A stretch of 64,000 nucleotides of DNA from CAVYGM01 sp963768025. GTDB taxonomy: Bacteria > Bacteroidota > Bacteroidia > Cytophagales > Spirosomataceae. This document shows positions 1-10,500 of this stretch, piece after piece. The notes beneath the pieces are model-generated. The model made no database searches. It was given only the letters and a program-made list of their open reading frames with translations, and was not told the origin of the DNA. The stretch is taken from positions 1 through 64,000 of the forward strand of contig CAVYGM010000010.1 of the NCBI GenBank assembly GCA_963768025.1, read 5' to 3'. The position numbers were made by a program, and so were the translations under genes. How positions within the stretch are numbered: position 1 is the stretch's first letter; each line of letters begins with the position of its first letter.

Positions 1-300
1 TTAGTCATAGATGCCATTGGCGTAGCACCCGCGTTCAGGGGGTTGGTCAAAAATTCCTATACCCTCGGTTTGAGTGCCCCTTCGATGGTTGAATGGGAGG
101 AATACCGAAAAATAGATACCATGGTTGATCTGCTGTTTGAAGTATTGACGGTTGAAGAAAGAATTCTAATCAATACGGTCAAGTTCTATGATAATAAGAA
201 GGAATTACAAAAGTATTTATCGTTCGATTTCAAAGATCAATACAGCGAGGATTTTGACAATGTCATTCAGTTTCAAAATGAGCTTTTTGAGGTAGCGTAA
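1..300 (+). CDS. C-terminal part of an unrecognised protein, cut by the window edge
   Basis: The frame is open from base 1 through the TAA at 298-300, so this is the last ~99 residues of a gene that begins outside the window. The visible part is acidic and rich in Glu, Asp, Phe and Leu, with no membrane segment and no motif I recognise. A TTG at 43 could act as a start, but the reading frame has coding character before it (LVIDAIGVAPAFRG), which favours truncation. It is followed by a decayed stretch rather than an operon partner, so context gives no function. That it is coding is fairly likely; its role is unknown. Confidence 0.5.
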   Translation, partial: LVIDAIGVAPAFRGLVKNSYTLGLSAPSMVEWEEYRKIDTMVDLLFEVLTVEERILINTVKFYDNKKELQKYLSFDFKDQYSEDFDNVIQFQNELFEVA

Positions 301-480
301 ACTGTAAATTAGCATGTTTAGAAATGCTTTTTTGACTCATAAGGGGTAATTTTTTGCAAGAAAGTACCTTTCAGTTCAGTAGCAGTAACGTCTTGTTCAA
401 AAATTAGTATAGCCGTGAAGCGATATTGTGTGTTGTATAGTGGCGTTTGTGTTATGTATGTGAGGACACGACAACGGTGA

Positions 481-954
481 AGATTATCTTCTTTCTGGCA
501 CGAAGTTCTGGTTTCTAATCTGATTTTCGTTTTTAGAACTATTTTTTCCAACGATGAATCAATCTTGGTACTGGGAAGTAACGCCGGTGTTCAAATCCCA
601 AAATTTGAAGGAGACTACTATCTGCCGGATGTCATGGTCGTAAAGGGCCAACCGGCCTTCAAGCCCAACTCTACCTCTATCATTACGAACCCTTACGTGG
701 TAGTGGAGATCTTGTCCAAATCCACGGCTCAGTTTGATTTGGCTGATAAATTGCCCGAGTACAAGCATCTGGAAAGTCTGCAACAGATCCTCTACATCAA
801 TCAGAAAAAGATGGCCGTAACGAGCTACCGGCGTTCTGATACCCCCAATATTTGGCTCAATCAGGATTTCTCCCAGGCCGAAGAAGCGATTGAAATCGAA
901 GGCATGCCAGTCTTATTGAAAGACATTTATCGGAAGATTGAATTTACGAAATAG
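481..954 (+). pseudogene. Uma2-family (DUF820, restriction-endonuclease-fold) remnant, 5' end missing
   Basis: The frame opens after a TGA at 478-480 and runs to the TAG at 952-954. It resembles the core of Uma2/DUF820 proteins, a PD-(D/E)XK-like fold common in cyanobacteria and Bacteroidota: WHEVLVSNL, then GSNAGVQIPK, then YYLPDVMVV, whose Asp is the usual metal ligand, then VVEILSKST with a Glu, then a DLADKLPEYKHL helix. The N-terminal ~30 residues of the family are absent and no ATG precedes the conserved part; only a TTG at 565, inside the fold, is available. I call it a 5'-truncated remnant, though a frameshift near 480 could hide an intact start. Family assignment is fairly secure; activity is doubtful. 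Confidence 0.6.
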
Positions 955-1691
955 TACGCTTTGGTTTTGGCAGAAAGCCTCGATTTGTAATCGGTGACGG
1001 GTTCTAGCGCGGCCATGTGTCCTTGTTTGAAAGGCGAGTAGATACAACACCCAACCAGTGGTATACGAAAGAATTGATTTACGATCAAAAGCGGCGAGCG
1101 GAAGAGTGGTGTGGGGGAATCGAACCCCCATTTGCCCTACACATCAACTCTTTGCTATCATTTGATCACTACTAACTGCTTATGTGAAAATCTTAGCCTA
1201 AGATCACCACGCTAGGGCCACCATCACTGCTAGTTTTACTATTCCTGAAATTGATCCCATTGCTATATCAGTTTTATTAAACTCAACAAGTGAACTACAA
1301 AACAAACTTGTTATTACAGCAGGCAGGAAAGTAGACCTAAACAACGTGCAAAAAGCTAATTTCTTTAATGACACCTGATAAACGAGTTTATCTTAATTCA
1401 AGTTCCTCTTCACCGTGGGAGTGTTTCACCATTGACCCCATCCCAGTAACGCTATTTACACCTTTATTCTCACATGTAAATTTCTATGGTAGGTCTCAAT
1501 GTATTTAAAAATAAAAGTAACATTTTATTTCGGTATGAGGGGACACGGATTAGAAAATGAAATTCAAGAAATACTACGCCCCATTCCGGCAGCAGGGATT
1601 TTACCCGTAGGAAAGGTATACTTCCCAGTACTCCCTCTTTTGTGGATATAGTCATTTCGCAAAAAGCACGGGTAGTGCCAACCCTTCGTCC
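955..1691. other. 737-bp region without an intact gene; coding and RNA remnants
   Basis: No full gene is visible here. On the plus strand 1202-1378 is open between stops and reads like the C-terminal end of a protein (segments FTIPEIDPIAISVLLNS and VITAGRKVDLNNVQKANFF) with no start codon, so it is probably a gene remnant. On the minus strand 1113-1129 forms a canonical tRNA T-arm (five G:C pairs, loop TTCGATT). The palindrome 1190-1204 can form a 7-bp hairpin. The rest shows nothing I can name. The mix of remnants suggests an old insertion or deletion junction. Confidence 0.5.
1108..1210 (-). other. tRNA-like T-arm with matching acceptor-like ends, possible tRNA remnant
   Basis: On the minus strand, 1113-1129 reads GGGGGTTCGATTCCCCC, a textbook T-arm (5-bp stem, 7-nt TTCGATT loop). 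The bases immediately 3' (ACACCAC) can pair with GTGGTG about 95 nt upstream, as an acceptor stem would. No convincing anticodon arm, D-arm or encoded CCA is present, and the enclosed ~103 nt is too long for an ordinary tRNA. It may be the 3' piece of a tRNA or tmRNA left at an integration site, or chance pairing around a real T-arm fragment. Confidence 0.3.
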
Positions 1692-3879
1692 ATGGAAAGG
1701 AGAGAATTTATCAAACATACAGGTCTCCTGGGTGGAGCCCTTACGCTAACGGGCTCGCCGCTACTGGCCCGCACTTCCTTTTTCGGCCCAAATACATCAG
1801 TTCTCCCGGAAACTTACTGGCTCGATGGCCCCATGCGGTGGGCGCAGCTGGCTTTTGTGGAGAAAGACCCCGCCACCTACGACCCCGATTTCTGGCTCAG
1901 CTATTTCAAACGGATACACGCCGACGGGGCGTTGTTGAGTGCGGGAGGCGTGGTGGCGTTTTATCCTACGGATGTTCCGCTTCATCACCGGAGCGAATTC
2001 ATGGGCAACACCGATACCCTCGGCTACCTGGTGGAGGGCTGCCGGAAACTGGGGATGAAGATCATGCTCCGGACCGACCCGCACGCCACCCGGCAGAATG
2101 TCTACGACGCGCATCCCGACTGGATCGCCGTGACGGCCGATGGCCAGAAGCGCCGCCACTGGGCCAATCCAGACCTGTGGGTAACCTGCGCGTTCGGGCC
2201 CTATAACTTTGAATTTATGCCGCAGGTCAACGCCGAAATCATGGAGCGATTTGAGCCTGAGGGTATCTTCTCCAACCGCTGGGCGGGCCACGATATCTGC
2301 TACTGCGAGCACTGTCAGCGCAATTTCAAAGCTTTTTCGAACCTGACATTGCCCCAAAAAGCCGACAAGCTCGACCCTACCTACCGCAAATGGACCGAAT
2401 GGCGCGATAAAACGCCTGCGCGAACTGTGGGCCCTGTGGGACGATGGTATTCGGAAAGTACGGCCCGAGTCGCGCTTTATTCCCAACGGATTTCCCGACA
2501 AGGTACTAACGGGCAAAGAAGCCGACCTCTTTTTTGCCGATCAACAGGCCCGTTCTGGCCTTATTCCTCCCTGGACTAACGGCAAGGGGGCCAAAGAACT
2601 ACGTGCTACTCTGGGCCTGAAACCGCTGATTGGTATATTCAGCATTGGTCTGGAAGAGGAATTTCGCTGGAAAGACTCCGTGCAGAGTGACGCTGAGATC
2701 CGGATTTGGGTAGCCGAGGGTACCGCCAACGGCATGAGGCCCTGCTTCGTGAAGTTTGGAGCTACGATCTACGACAAAAGGTGGATGGACGCCGTGGCTG
2801 ACCTGTACGAGGGCTACTATAAAAATGAAAAGTACCTGCGCAACACGTCTCCCATGGCGCGGGTAGGCGTGGTGTATTCCGAACAAACCGACCGTACCTA
2901 CGGCGGACAGCCCTGGCAGCAGCGCAGCGGCGACCATCTCGACGGCATGTACCACGCCCTGGTCGAAAACCGCATACCCTTCGACATGGTGAATGACCGC
3001 CTGCTGTCGGCCGACGATCTGAAACGGTTCAAGCTCTTGATCCTGCCCAACATTGCCGCTTTGTCCGATGCGCAGTGTGCGCAATTGCAGGCTTTTGTGG
3101 ATAATGGCGGTAGTGTAGTGGCTACGTTCGAAACTTCGCTGTACGATGAAGAGGGCAAGCCCAGAGACAATTTTGGACTGGCCGAATTATTTGGGGTGTC
3201 ATATAGTAAAAAGGTGTCAGGCCCCATGCGGAACAGCTACCTGCAACTTCGCCACGAACCAGCCAACGGACTCAGTAAGCAGATTCTGCGTGGTCTGGAA
3301 GATACGCCCCGCATTGTCAATGCCATTTATCAGGTGGATGTGAAGCCCACCACTACCTTCGCCAGTCCCATTACGCTCATTCCTACCTACCCCGATTTGC
3401 CGATGGAAGATGTGTACCCCCGCATCGCCGAAACCGATACCCGCGAAGTATACCTGCGGCAAGCGGGCAAGGGCAGGGTGGCCTACATTCCCGGTGACCT
3501 GGACCGCACCTTCTGGAAAATGCTGAATGTTGATCACGGTCGGTTGCTTCGAAATGTTGTCAACTGGGCGCTGGACGAAGAGCCCATCGTGACCGTAACG
3601 GGACCGGGAATATTGGACATAAATGTATGGCGGCAGGCGGCCTCCATGACGGTGCATCTGGTAAATATTACTAATCCCATGATGATGAAGGGGCCGTTCC
3701 GGGAGCTGATTCCGGTAGCGGCGAAGATACGTATTGCGGTACCAAAGGGGGTAAAAGTGGCAGGGGTGAAGCTGCTGATGAGCGACCAAAAACCGGCTTT
3801 TGAAAACAAGAACGGCAAAATAACGCTTGACGTGCCCGCTATTACGGATCACGAAATTGTGGCGGTTGATTTTGGCTGA
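1692..3879 (+). CDS. GHL6-like glycoside hydrolase with trimerisation-type domain, Tat signal, one frameshift
   Basis: The start at 1692 gives a twin-arginine leader (ERREFIK followed by a Gly/Leu/Ala-rich stretch), so the protein is probably exported folded. An N-terminal TIM-barrel-like part follows, with HRSEFMGNTDTLGYLVEGC, MLRTDPHATRQN, GIFSNRW and the Cys pair YCEHCQRNF; this matches the hypothetical glycosyl hydrolase 6 (GHL6) family. The second half has a GATase-like beta-galactosidase trimerisation domain (LLILPNIAALSDAQCAQLQAFVDNGG region) and a C-terminal beta domain. One extra A in the run 2409-2412 shifts the frame: WRDK continues as RLRELWALWDDG. With it removed the product is ~728 residues. 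The substrate is unknown, and an inactive sugar-binding role is possible. Confidence 0.65.
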
Positions 3880-4001
3880 TGGTACTTTGAGTTAACTAGA
3901 CGGTCAATTTCCCGATTGTTCAAACTTCCCGGAAACGTTTCGCGTTAGATAAGGTACCCTGTCTGGGTAAATCTGATGTTTTTACCAAAAAACCTGCAAG
4001 C

Positions 4002-5087
4002 ATGTTCTCGCCTTCTGAACAAAACTACTACGCACGCCAGCTATCCTTACCGGAAGTAGGCCCCCAGGGGCAACAGAAACTGAAAGAGGCTCGGGTGCTA
4101 GTAATTGGTGCTGGGGGCCTGGGTTGTCCGGTGCTTACCTATCTGGCGGCGGCGGGCGTAGGTACCATCGGCATTATGGATTTTGATCGGGTGGAGATCA
4201 GTAACCTGCATCGGCAGGTACTCTATACGATGGACGATGTAGGCCGTCCCAAAGCCGAAGCAGCCGCGGATCGCCTGCAAAGCCAAAATCCTTACATTCG
4301 CATTCATACCTATACCGAGGGCCTGAATCGCGATAACGCGCTGACTATCCTCAAAAACTATGACCTGGTAGTAGATGGCTCCGACAACTTCCCCACGCGC
4401 TACCTGGTTAATGATGCCTGTGTGCTGCTTGATATCCCGCTGGTGTTTGGCTCCATTTACAAATTTGAAGGGCAGGTAAGTGTGTTCAACTACCAAGGCG
4501 GCCCCACCTACCGCTGCCTGTATCCGTCGCCCCCCGGCGAAGGTGAAGTACCCAACTGCGCCGAAATTGGGGTATTGGGTATTCTTCCCGGCATTGTGGG
4601 TTCTTTGCAGGCCATGGAAGCCATCAAACTTATAACGGGTCTGGGGGAGGTACTTTCGGGAAAGATATTGGTTTACGATGCCCTACGGGCTTCGTTCAAC
4701 ACGTATAAGTTTTCGGCCCGGCCCGAATCTCGGACCTTCAAATCCCTACAGGCTGACTACGGTACTACCTGCGCGATTCCCCTTGGTGAGCTGGAAGAAG
4801 TCACGATTCAGGAGCTAGAAGAGCTCTTGCAAGAGCCCGCACCGCCGCTGCTGGTGGATGTGCGGGAGCCGGAGGAATTCAGCCGTTTTAATATCGGGGG
4901 AGTCAACTGGCCTCTCAAAACGCTGGCTCAGCATCTGCCGGAGCTGCTCGCTTACCCAGAAGTGGTACTCTGCTGCCAGTCGGGCGTACGAAGCCAGAAG
5001 GCGTATGAGTTTCTGTCGGAGGCGCTGCCTACCCACTCTTTTCGTCATTTGAAAGGCGGGATTTCTTCCGTGGGAGTGTGGTCATAG
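4002..5087 (+). CDS. moeB: MoeB/ThiF-type adenylyltransferase fused to rhodanese
   Basis: E1-like enzyme that adenylates the C-terminal Gly-Gly of a sulfur carrier (MoaD or ThiS type). The N-terminal ~245 residues hold the nucleotide-binding VIGAGGLGCPV, the Asp motif DFDRVEISNLHRQ, DGSDNFPTRYLVND, and a Cys at residue 186 in PNCAEIGVLG, the position of the MoeB cysteine. Residues ~280-361 are a rhodanese domain (LLVDVREPEEF) whose active-site loop CQSGVRS has its Cys at 325, so sulfur transfer is built in. The paired CxxC zinc motifs of E. coli MoeB are not visible. It sits 60 bp upstream of an XdhC-type gene, which supports molybdenum-cofactor rather than thiamine work, but thiF/hesA remains possible. 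Confidence 0.85.
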   Translation: MFSPSEQNYYARQLSLPEVGPQGQQKLKEARVLVIGAGGLGCPVLTYLAAAGVGTIGIMDFDRVEISNLHRQVLYTMDDVGRPKAEAAADRLQSQNPYIRIHTYTEGLNRDNALTILKNYDLVVDGSDNFPTRYLVNDACVLLDIPLVFGSIYKFEGQVSVFNYQGGPTYRCLYPSPPGEGEVPNCAEIGVLGILPGIVGSLQAMEAIKLITGLGEVLSGKILVYDALRASFNTYKFSARPESRTFKSLQADYGTTCAIPLGELEEVTIQELEELLQEPAPPLLVDVREPEEFSRFNIGGVNWPLKTLAQHLPELLAYPEVVLCCQSGVRSQKAYEFLSEALPTHSFRHLKGGISSVGVWS

Positions 5088-5147
5088 CTATCCACGTGCA
5101 AGCACTACTTCCCCATTACCTTTATTTTTCTGATTTTTTGAACACCC

Positions 5148-6269
5148 ATGAAAGAAATAAAGTCGATTCTGAAAGCCTACGATACCCTGGATCATGACAC
5201 TACGCGCGCTGCCCTTGCTACCGTGGTGCGGGTAGAAGGCTCCTCCTATCGCCGCACCGGCGCCCGTATGTTGGTCATGGACGATGGCGTGTGGGTGGGG
5301 GGAATTAGCGGCGGCTGCCTGGAAGGCGATGCCTTGAAGCGGGCCCGGCTGGCGATTGCCAAAACCGCCTCCAGTCTCATCACTTACGACACCACCGAAG
5401 ATGACGCCCATCAGATCGGGGTTGGCCTGGGATGCAACGGCATCATTGACGTATTGCTGGCCCCTGTGCTGCCCAATGACCCCAATAACCCCATGGCTGT
5501 GCTCAAAAGCGTGGTGTCGGACAATCGAAAAACCAATGTACTGCTTACCATAACCCAGTTGGATGGCCCGCTCAACGGCCTGGAAGCCGGACATATGATT
5601 CGGTACGAAGGCAGGAAAAGTCTGGGTGTGTTTTTGGACGAATCCCTGATTGACAAGATCGAAAAAGGTGTTCAGGAGGTCATTCATCAGAGTAAGTCGG
5701 CGGGACTGTCCTTTAATCGGAGTGATGGTAGTGAAATCGATATTTTTGCCGAGTTCCTGCCCCCCGAACTGCACGTAGTGCTTATGGGGCACCAATACGA
5801 TGTGTTTCCTCTGGCAAAAGTCATCAAGGAGGCCGGTTGGCGGGCTACCATTGTGGCCAATCCTCAGAAACTCCACTGGCAGGTTACCTCGCTGGTGCAG
5901 CAGGTAGTGGCCCCGGAAGAGTTTGCGCCCGAAGCGTTGATTGATCCCTATACGGCTGTGATCCTGATGTCGCACGACTATAAAACCGATAAGAGAAATC
6001 TTCCTACCCTCCTTTCATCGGCAGCGCCCTACATAGGAATGCTGGGGCCCAAAATAAGATCCGAAAAAATATTCAGGGAGCTTTCTGAAGAAGGTACTTC
6101 TGTTTCGGAAGAGGCTATGGAGCGTATTTATGCGCCCGTCGGGCTGGATATTGGGGCCATTACGCCCGAAGAAATTGCTCTCTCTATTGTGGCCGAAATT
6201 CGGGCTGTGTTCTCCAGACGCCAGGGGAAATTCCTGCGCGATCGGGAGGCGACCATCCACGAACGCTGA
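5148..6269 (+). CDS. XdhC/CoxI-family molybdenum cofactor chaperone
   Basis: A 373-residue cytosolic protein of the XdhC/CoxI family, which binds and helps sulfurate molybdenum cofactor and load it into xanthine-dehydrogenase-type enzymes. The N-terminal domain shows ALATVVRVEGSSYRRTGARM and GGISGGCLEGD, the classic XdhC_CoxI signature with its conserved Cys. The C-terminal Rossmann-like domain (about residues 205-345) includes HVVLMGHQYDV and AVILMSHDYKTD, then YIGMLGPKIRSEKI and APVGLDIGA. It follows the moeB-rhodanese gene by 60 bp in the same direction, a likely two-gene unit. No molybdoenzyme subunit lies in the window, so the client is elsewhere. Family call is secure. Confidence 0.92.
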   Translation: MKEIKSILKAYDTLDHDTTRAALATVVRVEGSSYRRTGARMLVMDDGVWVGGISGGCLEGDALKRARLAIAKTASSLITYDTTEDDAHQIGVGLGCNGIIDVLLAPVLPNDPNNPMAVLKSVVSDNRKTNVLLTITQLDGPLNGLEAGHMIRYEGRKSLGVFLDESLIDKIEKGVQEVIHQSKSAGLSFNRSDGSEIDIFAEFLPPELHVVLMGHQYDVFPLAKVIKEAGWRATIVANPQKLHWQVTSLVQQVVAPEEFAPEALIDPYTAVILMSHDYKTDKRNLPTLLSSAAPYIGMLGPKIRSEKIFRELSEEGTSVSEEAMERIYAPVGLDIGAITPEEIALSIVAEIRAVFSRRQGKFLRDREATIHER

Positions 6270-6725
6270 TAGTTAGGGCTATATTTTTACCGTTCACGAA
6301 AAAATTGTACTTATTTTTGGTAAATATTATTGGAATAGTACAATCTTTGTATATTTGCATTCGTTAAAACCTGAAAATAATAGTACGGTTTTACAAATTT
6401 CTTTCAACCCTCCGATTTTCTGCTGTTTTTTTCAGGCCTACTGTTTGTCCCGGCAAGCCCTCTGGCCAGCTTTTTCGAAATTTTCAGCCATTCTCATTGA
6501 TTTAGCTTCTTTCTCCAGACCTTTCTTTGGTGAATCGTCTCTCGTTTAAAATTTTATTATTTGTACTTTATTAATATTTGAAATAAATATTAATATGTAA
6601 TTAATCCCATTTTAAGGCGAATCATATACCTGTAAATCAGATTTTTATTGAAAATTGAAATTTTTTATATCCAATTGCGTTATCTTTGCTGAATATTAAA
6701 TTATGTAGAACCAACCTGAACATGT
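6270..6725 (+). other. 456-bp AT-rich intergenic region
   Basis: The stretch between xdhC and the transglycosylase is strongly A+T-rich compared with its neighbours and has no credible gene. A frame at 6355-6549 lacks an ATG and its residues look random. The only signal I can support is a TATCTTTG box at 6681-6688, compatible with the -7 element of Bacteroidota promoters, 37 bp before the downstream ATG. Confidence 0.5.
6655..6688 (+). promoter_or_regulatory. Candidate promoter for the transglycosylase gene
   Basis: TATCTTTG at 6681-6688 fits the TAnnTTTG -7 box. A TTG at 6655-6657 lies 23 nt upstream, slightly longer than the usual 19-21 nt spacing, so the -33 part is weak. Confidence 0.4.
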
Positions 6726-7517
6726 ATGATACGAGTCTTCTTGCTTGTAGTATCAATTATGTCGCTGGGGGTGTTTACGTTTAATCACACGGTCGTTACG
6801 ACGTCCAACCCCGAAGTTGCTTCGGAAGTGGTTGTAGATACCGAATTTGACACGCACCTTCTTCACGTAGACTTTTGTGGAGATACGCTGCCCCTGCATC
6901 AATCGCTCGTAGCCAAGCGCTACCAACAAGCGATTCAATTTTACGATCATCCCTCATTTTTACGTTCGAAAACGCGCATCAGGAAACAACTCAAGCAGAT
7001 TGAGCCCATCCTGAAACGGTACGGAATTCCTTCCGATTTTAAATATTTGCCATACATCGAGAGTGGAATGAAATCGGCAGCACTATCGCCCAAAGGGGCT
7101 GGTGGCTACTGGCAGCTGATGCCCGCCACCGCCCAGGGTCTGGGCTTGGTAGTGAATGATACCATCGATGAACGCAAAGACCTGATTAAGTCCACCAAAG
7201 CCGCCGCCAAGTACCTGAAATGGCTCTACCGTGAGCTGGGAGACTGGACAATGGTGGCCGCGGCTTACAACGCCGGTCCTAACAAGATCATCCGCCACAT
7301 GGATTACCAGGACAAGGACGACTACTTTGATCTGCGCCTGAACAGCGAGACAACGAAGTATGTGTATCGCCTGGTAGCCGTAAAGGAATGGACTAATCAG
7401 CCGGAGCGCTCTACCGAATGGGCGAAAGGCGGAATGGTGATGCGGATTGCAGAATACGTAAAATCGCAGAAAGAAATATTGATGGCGGAGACTATTGCCA
7501 TGGTGGATACCTTGTAG
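6726..7517 (+). CDS. Lytic transglycosylase (SLT/MltD-like)
   Basis: Murein-cleaving enzyme of the soluble-lytic-transglycosylase fold, acting in the periplasm. Residues 1-~20 form a hydrophobic N-terminal signal (MIRVFLLVVSIMSLGVF). The catalytic domain covers about residues 95-230: the general-acid Glu is residue 112 in YIESGMKSAALSPKGAGG, followed by YWQLMPATAQGLGL and the AAAYNAGPNKI motif. The ISPAGA-equivalent (LSPKGAGG) and the NAGP motif are both present, so it should be active. At 263 residues it is a compact single-domain enzyme with no LysM repeats. It stands alone, behind an AT-rich leader and before a strong terminator at 7543. Confidence 0.9.
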   Translation: MIRVFLLVVSIMSLGVFTFNHTVVTTSNPEVASEVVVDTEFDTHLLHVDFCGDTLPLHQSLVAKRYQQAIQFYDHPSFLRSKTRIRKQLKQIEPILKRYGIPSDFKYLPYIESGMKSAALSPKGAGGYWQLMPATAQGLGLVVNDTIDERKDLIKSTKAAAKYLKWLYRELGDWTMVAAAYNAGPNKIIRHMDYQDKDDYFDLRLNSETTKYVYRLVAVKEWTNQPERSTEWAKGGMVMRIAEYVKSQKEILMAETIAMVDTL

Positions 7518-7542
7518 TAGGGATCCGTCTTTTTAAACTAGT

Positions 7543-7577
7543 GAGGGCAGCCTGTGAGGGAGCTGCCCTCTTTTTTT
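7543..7577 (+). terminator. Rho-independent terminator after the transglycosylase gene
   Basis: A perfect 9-bp stem GAGGGCAGC/GCTGCCCTC (7543-7551 and 7562-7570) is followed by seven T at 7571-7577. It lies between convergent genes and touches the stop codon of the minus-strand protease. Confidence 0.9.
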
Positions 7578-10500
7578 ACTTATTCAGGTCGCTCAGAAGC
7601 TCAGTAATGGCCCGGTCGAGTTGCGGATCCTCGTCATTGAGTCTTTCCACGAATGTCTGCTTTACGAAAATATCAGGCGCTACGCCTTCTTTTTCCAGGT
7701 CTTTGCCATCCAGCGTGTAGCACCCCCACGAAGGCAGGCGGTAAAACGAGCCGTCCACCAGTCCCTTGCCCGACGTAAAGATGATCCAGCGGTAGGTTTC
7801 GGTGCCAATCACCTTGCCAAGTTTTAGGGCCTTAAAACCCGCGGCGGTCATTTCGGCATCCGAAAGCGACTGCTCGTTCATTAGCAGGACGATGGGCTTG
7901 TCGGCTACCCCAAAGTTGGGCTGCGGCGATAGCGCTCCTTCGCGGTACTTCCATTGCAGGTAGGGCTTCCGGGAAAGGAAGTTTAGGACCAGGTCGTGGA
8001 CATTCCCCCCCGTATTGTAGCGTAAATCCAGGATCAGGGCATCCTTTTTATACCAGTCGCGGGTCATGTCCTTGACAAACTCTTCGTACTCGCCCATTCC
8101 CATGTTTTTCATATGTACGTAGGCAATCCGGTTTTTGCTTTTCTGGTCTACATACTGTTGGTTCCAGTCCTGCCATTCATCGTACAGGTTGTCGTTGAGC
8201 GAGTTTCCCGGATGGAGCCGCACGGTGTAGCTGGTATCCGCTCCGGCGCGGCGGAAGGTGAGCATCATCTCCTTGTCGCGGGAGGGTTTGGTAAAGTAGT
8301 AGTCCCGGTTTTGGGTAGTATCCACCGCTTCGCCATTGACGTGGGTAAGTACATCCCAGGCTTTGATAGGGATTCCGACCTTATCCGATGCCGTTCTTTT
8401 TACGATGCGCGCCACCCGGAAAGGACTAGCGGCTTCGAATAGGATACCGGTTTCCATGGTCGCGTTTTTGTAAAAAACCTTCTCTTCATCACCGCTGGAC
8501 GAAAAGCCCAGGTGGGACGAATTTAGCTCGCCCAACATATCGCTGAACAGCGTGCGGAAATCCTGCCGGTTGGTCAGGTAGGGCAGGTAGGCCGCATAAC
8601 TATCCCGCAGGGCGGTCCAGTTGGCACCGTGGAAATCCTCGCTGTAATAATTTTCCTGCAACCCGCCCCAGGCTTCGTAAAACATCTGCCGGAATTCCTG
8701 CTTCAGGTTCTTCCGGAACGTGTAATCCGTAGCAATGACGTCGGTTTTTCCACTTTCCAGATTGAGTTTTTTGATCGAACCGTTCGCCAGCAGATAGGTG
8801 GACTCCCCCGCCTGCACCAGCTCGTACGAAGAGATTCCAGCTTCGACTTTCTCGGTTTTAGGCTCTTCGAAGGGGTCTAGAATGGTACGCCACAGGGCAT
8901 TCTTTCCCTCGTCGTGGTCCGAAATATAAAATACATGCGTTTTCTCCTTCTTTTGTAACAATTGTACGTCACCTTGCGCCCCGAAGGCAGGCCCGATTTG
9001 CTCTATCCGTTCCATCAAATCGAGGGTATCCAGGCTAATTGACACGAAGGTCTTCTCCTCTTTCTTGGCAGCGGGTGCCTTCGATTTCTTGTCATTGTCC
9101 GGCTTCTTTTCGACGGTAGAAGGTGACTTTTTTTCTTCTTTCCTAAAAAGCTCGTCAAACTTCGCACTCCGGTAAGGATCGTCGAGTTTGGTAAGAGGAA
9201 GCCGGTATAGTTTGGTCCCACCCGAGCCAAAGGGGTAGTTGGGGTGTAGCAGATCGGACACGAAGTACAGGTACTTGCCATCGGAAGACCAGAGTGGCTC
9301 TCCTTCCGTTACCCCGGACTGGGTAAGGTTGATGGTCCTGTCCTGTTTGAGATGGTGCAGGAATATGTCCTGTTCAAAGTCCCGATAGGCTGTAAATACC
9401 ACGTATTCGTCATTGGGCGAGAACTGGGGGGCCGTATTGTACAACGCCCACAGCTCGTCGCGAAGCAGGGTTTTACTCGTAAGCGATTTGAGGTCCATTA
9501 AGCGTACTTCGTTGCGGCCACTCAGATATACCGCCTGCGTGCGGTTTTTATTGAACGCAAGGGCGCGGTTGCTTTGCGGGTCGGAAGTCAATTGCTTTTC
9601 GGTCCCTTTTCCGTCGGCTGGTTGCGTAAACCAGTTGGGATACCCGTTCACCGTTTGGCTATACAGTAGCGTGAGGCTATCGGCCAGCCACTTTACTTCC
9701 ACCACACGCTCGTCGGGACGGGTGGGGAGTTGCTGGATAAACTTGCCTTCTTTGTCCGATACGAATAGCGCACCCCTGGACACGAAAGCGATTTTCTTAT
9801 CGTCGGGGGCTACGTCAAAACTGGATACCTTCCCTTTTACGTTGTAGTCCTGCAACTTGGGTAAGGTAAGATTCTGCACCAAACTAACCGCGACGGGCGC
9901 TGCCTGGCGTGACGCCACATCGTACTGCCATAGCTGATACCCTTTTTCAAAAACCACCTTTCGGCCATCAGCGCTTACTTGAGGGTATTTGATGGATTCC
10001 GGGAACGTCGTAAGGGGTACTTTCTTTCCATTTTCGAAGGCATATAGGTTGTACTGTCCATTTGCCTCGTCAGACACAAAGTATACTTTTCCGGCCCGGT
10101 CTATCGTGGCCCACATGTCTTTTCCGGCGTAGTCCGTCAGCTGCTTGTAGGCCCGGGTTGTGGGATTGTAGTACTGGATGTCGGGGTTAAAGGCTCCCTT
10201 ATACCCTTTGCGCGCGGCCTGATTGTCGCTCTCCCAAGTGTCGTTGAAGTACAGATCCCCATTGGGGGCCTCAGCTACGCTATGAATCCGGTTGAAAAAG
10301 TGGCCAAACACTCGCTTCGGGGTACCTCCCTGTAGAGATACGGTGTAGGTAGTGCCGCCGTTCTGGGCACCGGACTTGAAGTAGATGGTGTTGGAGTCCC
10401 ACGACCAGCCTTCTACAATATCCGAAGAGCTATGAAACGTCAGTTGCCGGATAGCACCGCCGCCCAGGGGCATAAGGTACACGTCCGAATTGCCGTTTTC

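Noticed and set aside
318..551. 77-codon minus-strand frame upstream of the Uma2 remnant
   Set aside because: No recognisable motif, and half of it lies opposite the Uma2-like N-terminal part; left unannotated.
1108..1480. Minus-strand tmRNA gene suggested by the T-arm and upstream sequence
   Set aside because: No GGTTTCGAC-type 5' end, no recognisable tag ending in ALAA followed by stops, and no encoded CCA.
6355..6549. Small frame in the AT-rich gap before the transglycosylase
   Set aside because: TTG start only, random-looking composition, no promoter or neighbour support.
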